This document shows, piece by piece, positions 34,274 through 45,578 of a stretch of DNA of 64,000 nucleotides. Positions within the stretch are counted from its first letter, which is position 1. Each line of letters opens with the position of its first letter. Both the position numbers and the translations under genes were made by a program. The DNA comes from Corynespora cassiicola. Taxonomy: Eukaryota; Ascomycota; Dothideomycetes; Pleosporales; Corynesporascaceae. The notes below the pieces were generated by a model, which saw nothing but the letters and a program-made list of their open reading frames with translations, did not search any database and was not told where the DNA came from. Location: the NCBI GenBank assembly GCA_022059125.1, contig JAEUWY010000001.1, positions 1,302,001-1,366,000 on the forward strand. The letters run 5' to 3'.

Positions 34274-34587
34274 AACTTGCATAGCAAATCAATGTATCAG
34301 AATATAAGATTTGACATCTTTTTGTTGATTACATATGTGGGCCGTAGATATGACGTGCTTCTCTTTTGGGAGAAAAACACAACAAATCAACATTGTGAAT
34401 TCTCACAAGCGTCATATGTGAAAGAGTTAGATTATATAGGGCGCAAATTAGTCACTGGATACAGTCCACTTTCTAGTCCGGATTGACGATTGCTAGCTAC
34501 GAATACAGAAAACACCTCAAAAACCTCCATCAAGAACAGCTATCTTATCCATATCTAGACACCACATGATCATATAGCCTTGACTTC
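34274..34587. other. AT-rich convergent spacer
   Basis: About 310 bases between the 3' ends of UstYa-like 3 and the rhodopsin-domain gene; only a short unsupported open frame. Confidence 0.3.
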
Positions 34588-35779
34588 CTAAACGACATGA
34601 TAGGTACCGTTTTGGGTGTTGGGGGGAATCGGGACAGAAACAGACGACTTTACCGATGACTTTGACGTGATTTCAAAGACATTTTCTTTTTGGCTTTCGA
34701 TCAATCCCCTATCACGATTCCGAGTCCCATGACTAAAATGAAGTGATTTGAGAGGGTTACCAGAAGCCATAAGCTTGTCCCAAAGCGGTTTGAGAGGGGG
34801 AATACAACCGCAAAACAAGACAACAAAGTTCTCCGTTCCGGCCCAAATTACCAGCTCATACATTTCCCAAGTAAGGTCTTCACGTTTTCCAAGGTTAGCG
34901 AGTAAACTGGTTTTTATACTCCCGGCTACCGCAGCACTGAGAAGAGTAAAAATTAGCCTAAGCAAAGCTACGAGTGAGTGAATACTTACAAGAGTCCAAG
35001 ACCCAGAAGGATACACAAACAAATCTTTTGCTTGATGGGCATCTGCAGTTTCCATAGGAGCGTAGCAGGAATCACGGCAAGTACACCGTCCACAAACACG
35101 TTGTACGCTGGCTAGGATTAGCAAAAGTGTGTTCAAGGTGAAAGATACTCACCAGCTTGTGCTATTGATATATTGGTCTGGATACTGGGATGCCAACACT
35201 TAGCATCCGTTATTGTCTTATCCCACAGTGCTTTCGGCGGATCGCATTGGACGTATGTAAAGATGCTGTCCAAGGTGTTTATGATGATCATCAAGGTGAT
35301 GGATACCACAATAACCCAGAAGCGCCATCCGCGAAAAGGCCTCATGATGCGGTTAATGAGCAAAGCCACTGATAATTTTGCAGGAGTGCAGGCAAAAATG
35401 CCCCAGCATTGGAAAGCGTAACTCCATTTTAAAACCTCGAACATGTCATTTGGCTTCAGATAGTAAAGATGTCTCGTTCCACCAGCCATTGCATAGGTGG
35501 TTACAAAAGCTGCGAGAACGATTTGAAAAAACTTTGAAAATTTAGCGTCATGATCGGATCTCTTGCAGTAGCACATACTAGGGTAATGGCCATCGTCCAA
35601 TCATCCCAGCCATAATTTTTGGTCAAGTAGCGTGCATACATCCGAAGGGATACTATCGTTATGGCTAGAAATCCTTCTACCCAATAGATGGCGATCAGAG
35701 AAGCGGCACGGTTCTCATCCCCCCCATCGGGAACTGCAAGGGGGGGAGGCGGAGGTGGCGCAGTGCTCTTGTCACTCAT
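34588..35779 (-). CDS. Fungal rhodopsin-domain integral membrane protein (PTH11/SAT4-like)
   Basis: Exons 35779-35579, 35531-35153, 35107-34990 and 34936-34588 give 348 aa. After a Pro-rich N-terminus come about seven hydrophobic helices with family features: LRMYARYLTKNYGWDDWTM in the first loop, the GGTRHLYYL turn, KLSVALLINRI, CDPPKALWDKTITDAKCW and VFVDGVLAVIPATLLWKLQM, then NLGKREDLTWEMYELVIWAGTENFVVLFCGCIPPLKPLW. Such Fung_rhodopsin-domain proteins are 7-TM, suspected receptors or cluster-associated membrane proteins; role unproven. All three introns (47, 45, 53 nt) close the frame. Confidence 0.87.
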
Positions 35780-36366
35780 GTTTATGAGCGTGAAAAAGTA
35801 AGTTCCAAAGAGGGGAAACCGTTGTTAGATATCGCAATACTGTCGTGGAATGCGTTGATGACGACTCGTAAGCTCACTCAGATCGAGCGGCGGGGGAAAA
35901 TAATAAGTTAACTGGGTCTGCAGCGGAACAGATTGGCCAGTCGAGCTGGAAGGTGGTACAAACTTCTGAACCCCGGATACGATGTGCATTCGGGTACTAC
36001 CAACTTTTCACGGCCTTCCTGGAGCTGTTGTGGCGTTAGAGTTTTGAAGCCCATTTATCCAGACCCTGTCGGCATGGCCAAGTAATATCGCAGCCCGAGA
36101 CACGCCAGCTTGGCGCAGATGCAGCTACATCCTCTACAAGGGCTGCCGTCTTGCTTAAGCCATGCTAGCGCCGTGATAAGTCCAATACTTCACAATGCAA
36201 CATCTTTGCTTGATGCTTTTGTTTGTCATACGCGCACGTGCGAAGAAGCTGAAACGTGCATATAAATCCTTTGATCTTACATCATCCCTTCTACCAGCAA
36301 CCCAACTCTTCTAACCCCTCTAACGCTTAACTCGTCAAAATTTAGAACATAGCTGAAGGCATAGAT
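35780..36366. promoter_or_regulatory. Divergent promoter, rhodopsin-domain gene / OMT2
   Basis: 587-base divergent region. A TATAAAT box at 36261-36267 lies about 100 bases before the OMT2 start codon. No operator identified. Confidence 0.45.
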
Positions 36367-37747
36367 ATGGATGAGCTTCTGAAAAAGGTAGCGCAGGAGG
36401 TGGAGAAGGTTGCAGGGTCAGCCGATGAGCAGGCTCGTCGAAAGACGATCGATGCTTTGCGGGACCTTCAATACGCCTTAGAGACACCAGAAGAGACGAT
36501 GCAACGTCTTTTGTATACGGTAAATCACTTTTGTTTCCTGATAGAAAAATGAATCGTCGCGCTAAGTGGGCTAGAATTTGACGGCAGCCTCAATCAGAGT
36601 CAGCCTAGACCTTGGGATTTTCAACATTTTGACTCAAAGAGATGAGCCGCTGCCGCTTTCTGAACTTGCAGCAAAGACAAACGCGGACCCAGTTCTTTTA
36701 GGTTTGTTAACAGATTGAAAATCTGCTAGGAACCTATCTGATCGATCTTTAGGGCGTTTTCTTCGTCACCAAGCTTCGCTCGGTTACATTCGAGAAACCA
36801 GCAAGGACGAGTTCGCTGCTTGTAAAACAACAAAAAACCTCTCTGTTCCAGATATCCAGTCGGGACTGATATTCTGGTGAGTTCTTTGGTGCCCAAGTCT
36901 CTGGAGGTGGCTCTCGCTTAAGTAATGATAAATGCTCTAGTAACGATGTCTTGGGCCCTTCTTTCCAAGCCATCCCGGATTTCCTGAAGGAGAACAAATA
37001 CCAAAACCCTACAGAACTACTCAATACCCCCTTTCACAAAGCATGGAAGACTGATGTGCCATTGTGGACATGGCTGCATCAGCATCCCGAACAGACTACT
37101 CACTTCAATCGCTTCATGTATGCTCAGCGGTCAAGCTTGAAGAATTGCTTTTCGTTCTTAGCCATCGATGAAGATACTATCGGCTGGCCAAATGAAAAGC
37201 CCGTTTTTGTCGATATTGGTGGAGGCACAGGCCAACAATGCGTTGCTATTAAGGAAAAGTTCCCAGGAATGCCTGGGAAGGTGATACTCCAGGACCTGCC
37301 AGCTGTCATCGCGGAGGCTACATTACCGTCTGGAATCGAGGCACAGGCGTACGATTTCTTCAATTCGCAGCCTGTGAAAGGTAAGAAATACTTGTTAGTA
37401 TGAAAGGTCATACGAAGCTTATCGTGATTTCAGGCGCCAAGTACTATTACCTTCGGGCTATCCTGCATGACCATGCCGACGACAAATGTCTCGAAATCCT
37501 CAAAAACGTTGTGGATGCCATGTCAGACGAATCTTTCCTTCTACTCGACGAGATTGTGGTCCCCAATGAGAATGTCGAATGGTACGTGACGCAAACAGAT
37601 CTTGCAATGATGGTTCAGTTCTCATCTATGGAGCGTACTGAACATCATTGGCGAGAGCTTCTGGCTAAAGCGGGGCTGGTGGTTCAGAGTATCACCACGT
37701 ATACATACGGGTTTCGGCTTAGTATTATTAGAGCTGTCAAGAAGTAG
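36367..37747 (+). CDS. O-methyltransferase 2 (Methyltransf_2 type)
   Basis: Exons 36367-36519, 36575-36701, 36753-36876, 36941-37380 and 37434-37747 give 385 aa; all phases agree. N-terminal helices (LRDLQYALETPEETMQRLLY) resemble fungal natural-product O-methyltransferases. The winged-helix region has LSELAAKTNADPVLLGRFLRH, the SAM site is FVDIGGGTGQQC, and the C-terminal part has LQDLPAVI, YYYLRAILHDHADDKCLEIL (catalytic His in LHDHAD) and LLLDEIVVP. Distinct subtype from OMT1, so two different methylations, or one used elsewhere, are possible. Confidence 0.9.
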
Positions 37748-38391
37748 TGAAAAGGAATATAATTAGTGGTAAATCAAGTCAATGGAAGGTTTTTGCATAA
37801 AATTCCGAAAGATCGCCTTCTCTTGTCGTGAGATGACAGTGCCAATCTGTTCTTTCGCATTTTCGGCAGTACTTGTCCAATTTAATCCACTATTATTTTA
37901 TCCATTGCAGTGGATGAGAAAAGTACTGTACGCTTCGATTGATTGGGAGCTTTTTGGTCGGCTATGTTCTACCTATAAGTAGCATGGGCTAACAGGGTCG
38001 CGCTACTGCAAGGTCATGTAGGGTCTCGCGAAACTAGCCCCGAAACTAACGGCGCAGCAAAACTGGACTGGAACAACTGCAAAAAAATGTTCAACAAATT
38101 ATTTCAAAGATTATCAGAAAAGAGAGAATAGCTCTGACGGGATACTGACAGAGTCTATCGCGTTGTGCGGGAAGAAGCGGAGCAAAGCCGAGGAAGTTGT
38201 TTGAGACATTATTTCCCTGCGGGGATATCTAGTTCCCGCAGTCTTGTGATCGCAAATCCCAAAGTCCGAGATCGCACCGATAAGCAGCAAGTCCCACCTC
38301 TTCTCAAGGCGGGCGACAGATTTGAGCACTGCTCAAACAAATCAAGCTGGATAGGCACACCCAGGACTGTTTCCGGTAACACTGGGTCAAC
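37748..38391. other. Spacer upstream of the MFS exporter gene
   Basis: About 640 bases holding the 3' end of OMT2 and the promoter of the transporter; no gene supported. Confidence 0.3.
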
Positions 38392-40378
38392 ATGCCAGGT
38401 CATCAGCACAAGACAACAAAAATGGGAGCTAGCGCCACGACAATCGTGGCAGAGGTGGATGAAATAACGCCGTTGTTGCCAGGAAACGCCGCCGAAGACC
38501 AGGTAAGACTGAAATACTCTAGCCAAATCTTTCGCTAATAGCCTCGAGACATTCAGGAACGGATACCGAGACCCTGGAAGCCCCGAGATCGAGGCATGCT
38601 CTACGAACAATGCAGCCCAGGATAAGCCTGTCAAGTCTCTCATGGGGACAATCTCTGTGCTCTTGATAGGGGTCTTCATTTCGCAAGCCGATACGTCGTT
38701 AGTAATGGCGACATATGGCAAGATCTCCTCAGAGTTCCATGAACTCGAAAGTGGTTCGTGGCTGCTGTCGAGCTACATGCTTGCCATGTGCGTTTCGCAA
38801 CCTTTCTTTGGGAAGCTTTCCGACATCTATGGACGGAAAAGATGTTTACAGACAGCATACATATTGTTCGGTATTGGTACTGCTGGTTCAGGTTTAGGAT
38901 TGACAATGTCGCAGGTGAGCTCCATTTCAGATAAGAAAGCGTTGAAGCTGACTCGCAAAAGGTCATCATTGCCCGTGCTATTCAGGGTGCAGGCGGAGCG
39001 GGAATGGTATGCATGGTATCCATCTTGCTTACTGACCTTGTCCCAATTCACGAAGTAGCGGCTTATCGCAGCTATGTAAACATTGTCCAAACAGTCGGGC
39101 GGAGCTGTGGTGGAGCCTTTGGCGGGCTTTTAGCCTCTACTATTGGCTGGAGATGGGCTTTCTTGATCCAGTGCCCGCCGACGCTCCTTTCAATCATCCT
39201 CGTAGAATGGAAGTTGAAGTTGCCTCAGAAGAATCTGGAGGAAACCAAAAGCGAGACCAATTGGGACAAGCTTAGGCGTATTGACTTTGTCGGTGCCTTC
39301 TTCATGAGCTTAACTATCCTGGCTGCACTTTTGGTGCTCGACACTGGCGGACAGAAGTATGCGTGGACACACCCAGTCATCCTCTCTTCCTTTTGCTTGA
39401 CCATAGTCAGTGGCATATCATTTGCTCTGATCGAGAGATACTGGGCAAGAGAGCCAATCTTCCCGTTGCAGCTACTGACTCGATATGTCGTGGTTACTTC
39501 TTATACAAGCCTGTTGCTACAAAACTTTGCACAGTCAGCTGTAAGTCTTACTTTATTACTTAAAATGCTCCCACTAAAAGCTTGCAGTTGTTCTTTGTCA
39601 TTCCGATGTATTTTCAGGTTACCGTGAATGCTTCGCCTGGTGTTGCAGGCGCACATCTAGTTCCCTCGATCGCTGGTAATACAGTAGCTGGGCTGCTGAC
39701 CGGGGTCTGGGTCAAGCGGTAGGTTATGTGATAATTTCGGCGAAAATATACTAACAGAGCCCAGAACCGGAAGATACAAGGTTCTGGTCGTTCTAGCTGG
39801 AATCAGTACTGCTCTCGCATACACTTTGCTTCTTACTCTCTGGTGGGGTCATACCACACCTCTAGAATCCTTCGTCATATTTCCCGCGGGATTTGGAACG
39901 GGCCTAGTTCAATCTTGTGTCTTCATAGGACTGACTGCAAGTGTTGCCGACAAAGAGGTGGCCATTGCAGGATCAGGCCTGTATCTTAGCGGGAATATCG
40001 GGGCTGTCGCCGGTATCAGCGGAGCTAGTGCAATCTACCAGATTGGCCTAAAGGCAGGCCTAGAGTCTGCTTTGATAGGAAGAGAGGATTCAATCAGAGT
40101 AAGCCCCACTGTTGATGAGAACATTAAAATGATTCGAAAGTTGATTTGAGACAGATAATTTCTCAAGCCGTATCTGACATCAACTATGTTCAAAATGTGG
40201 GGAATAGCTTGCGACAGATGATGCTCCCTGCGTACATATCAGCGTTTCACTACGTGTTCAGTAAGTCAGTTTCTGCCGTAATTATACTAAACTGACCAAT
40301 ATAGTCCTCTGTCTTGTGCTAGCCACTATTAACTTTCTCGTGGCACTTATCACCAAGGAGAAAATATTATTGCGTTAA
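38392..40378 (+). CDS. MFS transporter, drug:H+ antiporter / vacuolar basic amino acid transporter-like
   Basis: Seven exons, 38392-38502, 38549-38914, 38962-39540, 39588-39718, 39765-40098, 40155-40260 and 40305-40378, give 566 aa (start could be the second ATG, 38422). About 14 membrane helices are expected: GVFISQADTSLVMATYGKI in TM1, the motif-A loop GKLSDIYGRKR, IIARAIQGAGGAGM (TM4), GAFGGLLASTIGWRWAFLIQCP, and C-terminal helices to LLR. This plan is the VBA/DHA2-like group, typical of exporters in secondary-metabolite clusters; it probably exports the cluster product. Intron 5 (40099-40154) removes an in-frame stop. The first intron's acceptor (38548) is the least certain junction. Confidence 0.88.
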
Positions 40379-40449
40379 AGACAAGTTCATGTGGCAAAAA
40401 CAGGAAGTCATTGGAAAACGCCTAAGTGGTATCTAGGGGAATGAGAACT

Positions 40450-41945
40450 TCAAACGGTCACTACCTCTGGCTCATCATTGGAATGTTGTTCGTGGATTAC
40501 AGCCGTTGGTATGCATTTCATGAACGGGAAACGGTCGGAGACAGTTGAACCCAAGGTCCAGTATTTGATTTGGCGAATATGGTTCTCGAAGACGGGATTC
40601 AACCGGAGTTCTGTTGGAGAAAGAGCAGAAAATATATTGGACTGTCCATAGGGCCAGTTGATCGAATTCGCTTTATTTGCGAGCTCTCTGAGGAGAGGGA
40701 ATTCAGACCAGTCCATGTGGCGGATCATTTGCTCGCGCGCTTCTGGCCTGATTGAGTTAGAATGAATAGAAACATGATATATAATAATGATACGTACCAT
40801 GCCCATACATCAATCCAGATTGGGTGCGGAACGGTCAGCTGTATTTCACGGGGTCTTAGATACTCCGGCAAGGCTTCGTAGTTTCGTTTTGTTGGAGATA
40901 TCAGCCATCTCAATAGGACACACATGTTATACATCATGCCAATCTTGGCAGGTAAACTAGGGATTTCCATGGTGATACGACCATGTTGACCGATTGCATT
41001 CGATATTGGACTCTGTTCGCTTTGGGTTTCCGGATTCAACAGCGATCGTATGCTCGGGAATGCCGGCTGTGAGAACTCAGCAATCGGGCCGGAAGATTGA
41101 ATGTGTTGACGACTCGATTCAAGAAGGCCCAACAGCACTTCGTCAAGTCGGCACATTGGCCCTATATGGAGTGGCAGTCGCTCCCATTGTGGAATCGGCT
41201 TAGGATCTTCAAGACTTGGCATCTCCAAATCAGTAGGGGACCATGTATCACCGATGGGGTTCAAGAGATCCATGAATGACAGAGAAAATGCATCGGTAGT
41301 TGTCATGTCCAAAGCTATACGTTAACATCAGTAAAAGTGTTATAGTTCGACCATCGTAGACCTACGGAAGCTCTCGTTCCAAAAATTATCAAAGTCTGTG
41401 GGTAGCGGTAAACCTAAAGTGAGCCCGGTATTCTCATCTCTTAAGGACAGCGACCTGACGCCATCGTTGGGGGAACCAGCCAGGGAGTCGGGACTGAGCC
41501 CGGGGGCCAGAGCAGAAGCCGGGCTTAGTGCAGAATCTAGATTTACAGACGGCGACGCTGTAGCTTGTGTGGTGGATGCGAACTCATCACTGACCGATGT
41601 GGCAGCAGGGGTCGATACCGGAGGTGAGGGTATCGGGGGTTGGGTCGACGCTGCACCTATCGTTTGCAGCGAAGAGCATGCGGAACTGATAACATCTCGC
41701 AGCGCTGTTTCATTCTTTTGTAAACGCTTGACCAGGTCTTCTGATTGCACGAGTCGTCGCTTGAGATCAGCGACCTCCTCTTCGAGCTCTGAGATGCGGC
41801 TCTTCTTGCGTGCCCTACAGATTGGTGAGCTATGTCATTGCGCCGCGCATCAAACAACCTACCTTGATGCCCGCTGATTTGCCCTGTCAAAAGCTCTCTT
41901 ACGGTATAACTGCTCTGTAGTCAAGTTTGCTACCGACCTGTCCAT
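40450..41945 (-). CDS. bZIP transcription factor with C-terminal DUF3425 domain
   Basis: Exons 41945-41863, 41814-41366, 41314-40798 and 40747-40450 give 448 aa with matching phases. The N-terminus holds the basic region (LYRKRAFDRANQRA, continuing RARKKSRISELEEEV across intron 1) leading into a leucine-zipper-like helix (LEEEVADLKRRLVQSEDLVKRL). A Ser/Pro/Thr-rich linker follows, then the DUF3425 domain, with PIWIDVWAW before intron 3 and EAREQMIRHMDWSEFP after it. This architecture is common in fungal bZIP regulators; it is the likely pathway-specific activator. Start chosen at the ATG just before the basic region; the upstream frame is open but starts at non-ATG codons. Confidence 0.88.
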
Positions 41946-44900
41946 TATGACACTGCCGAGGGAGCCCCGTAGACTATGTTCATTGGCCGCAAACGAGCCT
42001 GGTGGACGTGTTATGGAAGGAGAAATGTGCATTTCCCATCCTTCGCAGGCGGGCAATGCGTGCCATGGCCGCTGAATTGCGCAAGGCTCTGGCGTCCCTG
42101 GTCTGTGGAGTGGAGTGGACGGGGGCTGGGCAGATAACAAAAGGCGTTCCGTCATGGGTCTTTGGCCCTCAATGGTTTCGCTGATTGGTCCAAAACTACA
42201 TGACCGTGCATACGCTAGTCCACTTTCGTCTTTAGTCAGTATCGCGACATCGTCCCCAACCGTTACATCATCGTGAAAGTCGTTTGAGACAGAGAGTGGT
42301 GACTTAAAACCCTTCACAATAGTGCTTTAATGAGCTATTCATGTTCCTTGAATTGGTATTTCTGGTGATTTGACAAAATTCAGTTCGACTCGGATTCCTC
42401 GTTCGAAGAGGTGCAAGAACCTCCACCCCTCAGACTTTCTGACCTGCACATAAGTAGTTAGAGGAGATAGAGAAACAAGTGAAAACTATGACTAGAGAAT
42501 TAGATATGTGTTGCTGTCATCTGTCTTCTAGAACTGGACATTAACCGTAAGCTTCGATAAATCTTGTATCAGGATTTTCATGGCCGTCATTTCAAATCCA
42601 TCGAGTGGTCAATGACTGGATCTCTCTAGGTAATTTGAAGAAATCGATCAGAAATACTTTTAACAAGGTGGCCAATGAACCTGTCGCGGCGATGATCCAG
42701 ATCTATTTAAAACTAACAGTTGATGCGTGTTTCTAATTTGTGGAGTTCGTTAATGACAAGCCTCCATACTAAAGTGCTTCTTTTAGAGTGACAACAGGCG
42801 ATCTATACACTTGATGATGGGTAGAAAGGATACAACATGATGCTGAGACGTGATTAGTGTACAAAAGCATGAAAAAAAAACAGACCTTTGTCCCACAATG
42901 AAGCGAATGGAAGGGCCATCGGCATACCAGGGACTCACATTGCATGAAAAGGCGACTTCGCCATCCCTATTGACACTTTACTCGCCCTTTAAGGACTGTG
43001 AAGTATAGGATGCCTATACAACTTAGAGGGCCATGTGACGTAACTATTTCTGCCTAAATTGAGTCAGCTTACAGATTACGCCAGATTTTAAACTATATTG
43101 TAATTTCCCTACAGCCTTTTATGCTTACGGGGCAGTGTAGTGATACGGCCGATAAGAACATACGAACACCGAAAAACGAAACATGGCAATCCCCGAGGGG
43201 AATTTCCGGGGTAATGGATAGCGGCGGCAAATACGAGTCTTCCCAGGACTCAAGCGGCTACCCTCATTCTGCGCCCAGGAACTGCGACCAAGCTTTTACT
43301 GATCAGTGAAGGTTCAAGCTCGTACACCGTACTACTCAATTCAGTGCATGACCGATTGCGGATACTACGTGTGGCTAGATCCGGGACAGCCGGAGAATGG
43401 CAACAATATTGAGGCTGTACCTTTGCGCAGAAATATTGACACAGCTCGTCGATCTTTCAGAGCGAACAGTCTCGTGCCTCGATACGCTGCTGATGTGCAC
43501 GGTGGAGCAGTGCAAAGGCCGCGCACGCATCCATCCTCCATTCCACGCGCAGAAAGAGTTCTAGAACGTGCAGGATGCGCCCGCCCCCAAATACGATGCT
43601 TTTTTACGAACAGCAATCAAAAGACGATCCTGTATTCCCGCGAGCCCGGATAGATCGGAGTAGTCGAGGAGCCGCAAGCACACGACACCGGCCACGGCTA
43701 CGAGGGCGAGTGCATCGACCCGCCCAGGGCGCTCGACTTCCGGCACCAAGCGCTCTGGCCCTTTTGCACGCGACATCGCAGAAGCATCTCGACTCAGCTG
43801 TATAGGCAGGCTTAGCGTACCTAACACAGTACCCACCATCGCATGCACCCATCACGCATGATCTCGCACGCAGGCGTTGCCCCGACACCCTCGCCTGCCC
43901 CAGTCGAGGAAGAACCTTCCAGAGCCAATACATGCCTTACACGCGCGCGTTTCGCGTGCATCCGGGCCAACGCAGACATATGTCGCGCACGCCGTCCATA
44001 GTATACCAGAAACGTAGCATTGAACGGATGCCTTGCAACCCTCAATCGGTGCGACGCCGGTGGTACGGCGCAGTGGCGTATCGATCCGCAAGAACAAAGC
44101 GGGAAGAAGGGGGGTACCGGCAAAAGGGATACCCACAAACATCTCTCTCCCCGCTGAATAGACTTTGTACCTTGCATCAATCCTCCTCCAGTCCGCTCAC
44201 GAAAAGCAAAACAAACAAAACCTCGCCAAAAATCTCGAAAGCATCGCACAGAACTCGCGCTTTTCGCAGCATCTGCGCAGAAAGGACGTCCACGGCTATC
44301 CATCCCATCACCGCTGAGCTGGCGCGCCGCACTACGCCGGATCCGTGTTAGCGCACATGTACCCCACAATTTCTCCTTCCCTAGCGCCGCAAGCGTGAAG
44401 CGCAAAAACAGACGTCCGAGGAGACGAGACCTCAGCATGACATCATAGGCCGCGTCAGCGAATGTGTTTCGAGAAACGAAATGGGCTCGCCCAGTATTCC
44501 TGCAAGAAAAGTATTGCCTATAATGCGAGCGTGGGTCTGAAACTGGGGGCGGCGTGTTGCCTGGGCCATTGCTGCGGGTGAGGGAGGGATTGCGCGAGCG
44601 CGGGTCCCGCGTGTCGGGGCGAAAAAGACGGGTGTACGGCAACTGGGGAGGCCTTGTAAGAGAATGGTTATTGGGAGCGCGGCCTAAGAGCAAGGTTGAT
44701 GGGCTTGGGGGATGAGGCTTGGTGTTGGTGATTGGGCTCGGCGAATATTGTGAGATGACAGGGGGTTGGTCATGGGGAAATGTTGACGTGACGTGGTATG
44801 GCATGAAAGAGGACAGTGCGAGATTGGCAGGCAACAAAATTGATTGGGAGTATCTTAACACAAGCTTGATTGAAAGCTGCATATTACAACTAGGATAATG

Positions 44901-45089
44901 GAAAACCTCAGCCCTCATGAAAAAAACACCACTTGCGTGCTAGTTGACCTCCAAAATGCCATGTCTCGAGTGAGACGAAGCGGGATCAGTTCGGAACTGA
45001 TGGAGCGATCGAATCGTAGAACCGTCGGTGAAACATTTCAGACTTTTAGGTTTCGTGTGAAGTCAAAAAATAAAAGGGGTATATCCCGT
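41946..45089. other. 3.1-kb gene-free interval
   Basis: From the bZIP promoter to the Ser/Gly-rich protein's 3' end. 41946-43300 is AT-rich with a TGAGTCA heptamer near 43065; from about 43300 on it becomes GC-richer, and overlapping open frames on both strands show Arg/Ser/Pro bias without any motif. I found no tRNA or repeat. Confidence 0.4.
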
Positions 45090-45578
45090 TTACAAAAGGT
45101 TGGCGACAACGAGGAGACCACCGGCGATGGCGCCCATGGCAGGGATAGCGTTGGGCGCAGCAGCACCAGTGTCCTGAGGAGCACCAGTACCAGATGCGTC
45201 AGTGCCGGACGCACCAGTCTCGCTGGCACCGGTGCCAGATGCTGCGGAGCCAGAGCCAGTAACCTCGCCGGCAACGGAGCTGGCGACGGAAGAAGCGAGG
45301 CTGGAGAGGCCACCGGAGCCGGTGGGAGTAGGGATGGCGTCAGAAGCCTCGCTGCCGACCGAGGAGGCGATCGAAGAGATGTCACCAGCGATGGAGCTGG
45401 CAAGAGACTCGGCACCAGAGGGAAGGTTGGTGGCAGAGCCGACGATAGAGCTGAGGATGGAGGAGGCGTCGCCGCCGATGGAGGTGACCTCACCCGCAAT
45501 GGAGGTGGCAATGGAGTCGAGCTGGGCCTGGGCGACAGAGGCACCGACGGCAGCGACGAAAGCAGTGGAGAAACGCAT
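45090..45578 (-). CDS. Ser/Gly/Ala-rich secreted, probably GPI-anchored cell-surface protein
   Basis: Single exon, 162 aa. Signal peptide MRFSTAFVAAVGASVAQA, then repeated short units such as SSIAGDISSIASSVGSEA with regular hydrophobic/Ser spacing, then a GTGASETGASGTDASGTGAP tandem-like stretch. The C-terminus is a short hydrophobic tail (AIPAMGAIAGGLLVVANLL) preceded by small residues, a GPI-attachment signal. Likely a structural or adhesion protein of the cell wall; no enzyme motif. A minus-strand TATAAG-like element lies about 200 bases upstream (plus ~45778). Complementary plus-strand frames are mirror artefacts. Confidence 0.82.
   Translation of the reverse strand: MRFSTAFVAAVGASVAQAQLDSIATSIAGEVTSIGGDASSILSSIVGSATNLPSGAESLASSIAGDISSIASSVGSEASDAIPTPTGSGGLSSLASSVASSVAGEVTGSGSAASGTGASETGASGTDASGTGAPQDTGAAAPNAIPAMGAIAGGLLVVANLL

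Noticed and set aside
36600..36640. TGACTCA heptamer near the cluster
   Set aside because: Lies within an O-methyltransferase exon, not a promoter.
42888..43100. Considered a tRNA or other structured RNA in the spacer
   Set aside because: No cloverleaf, conserved A/B boxes or stem pattern could be made out by eye.
43821..44918. 365-aa open frame on the minus strand
   Set aside because: Non-ATG start, Arg/Pro/Ser bias typical of GC-rich noncoding sequence, no motif, and overlapping frames on the other strand; it lies in a promoter/spacer region.
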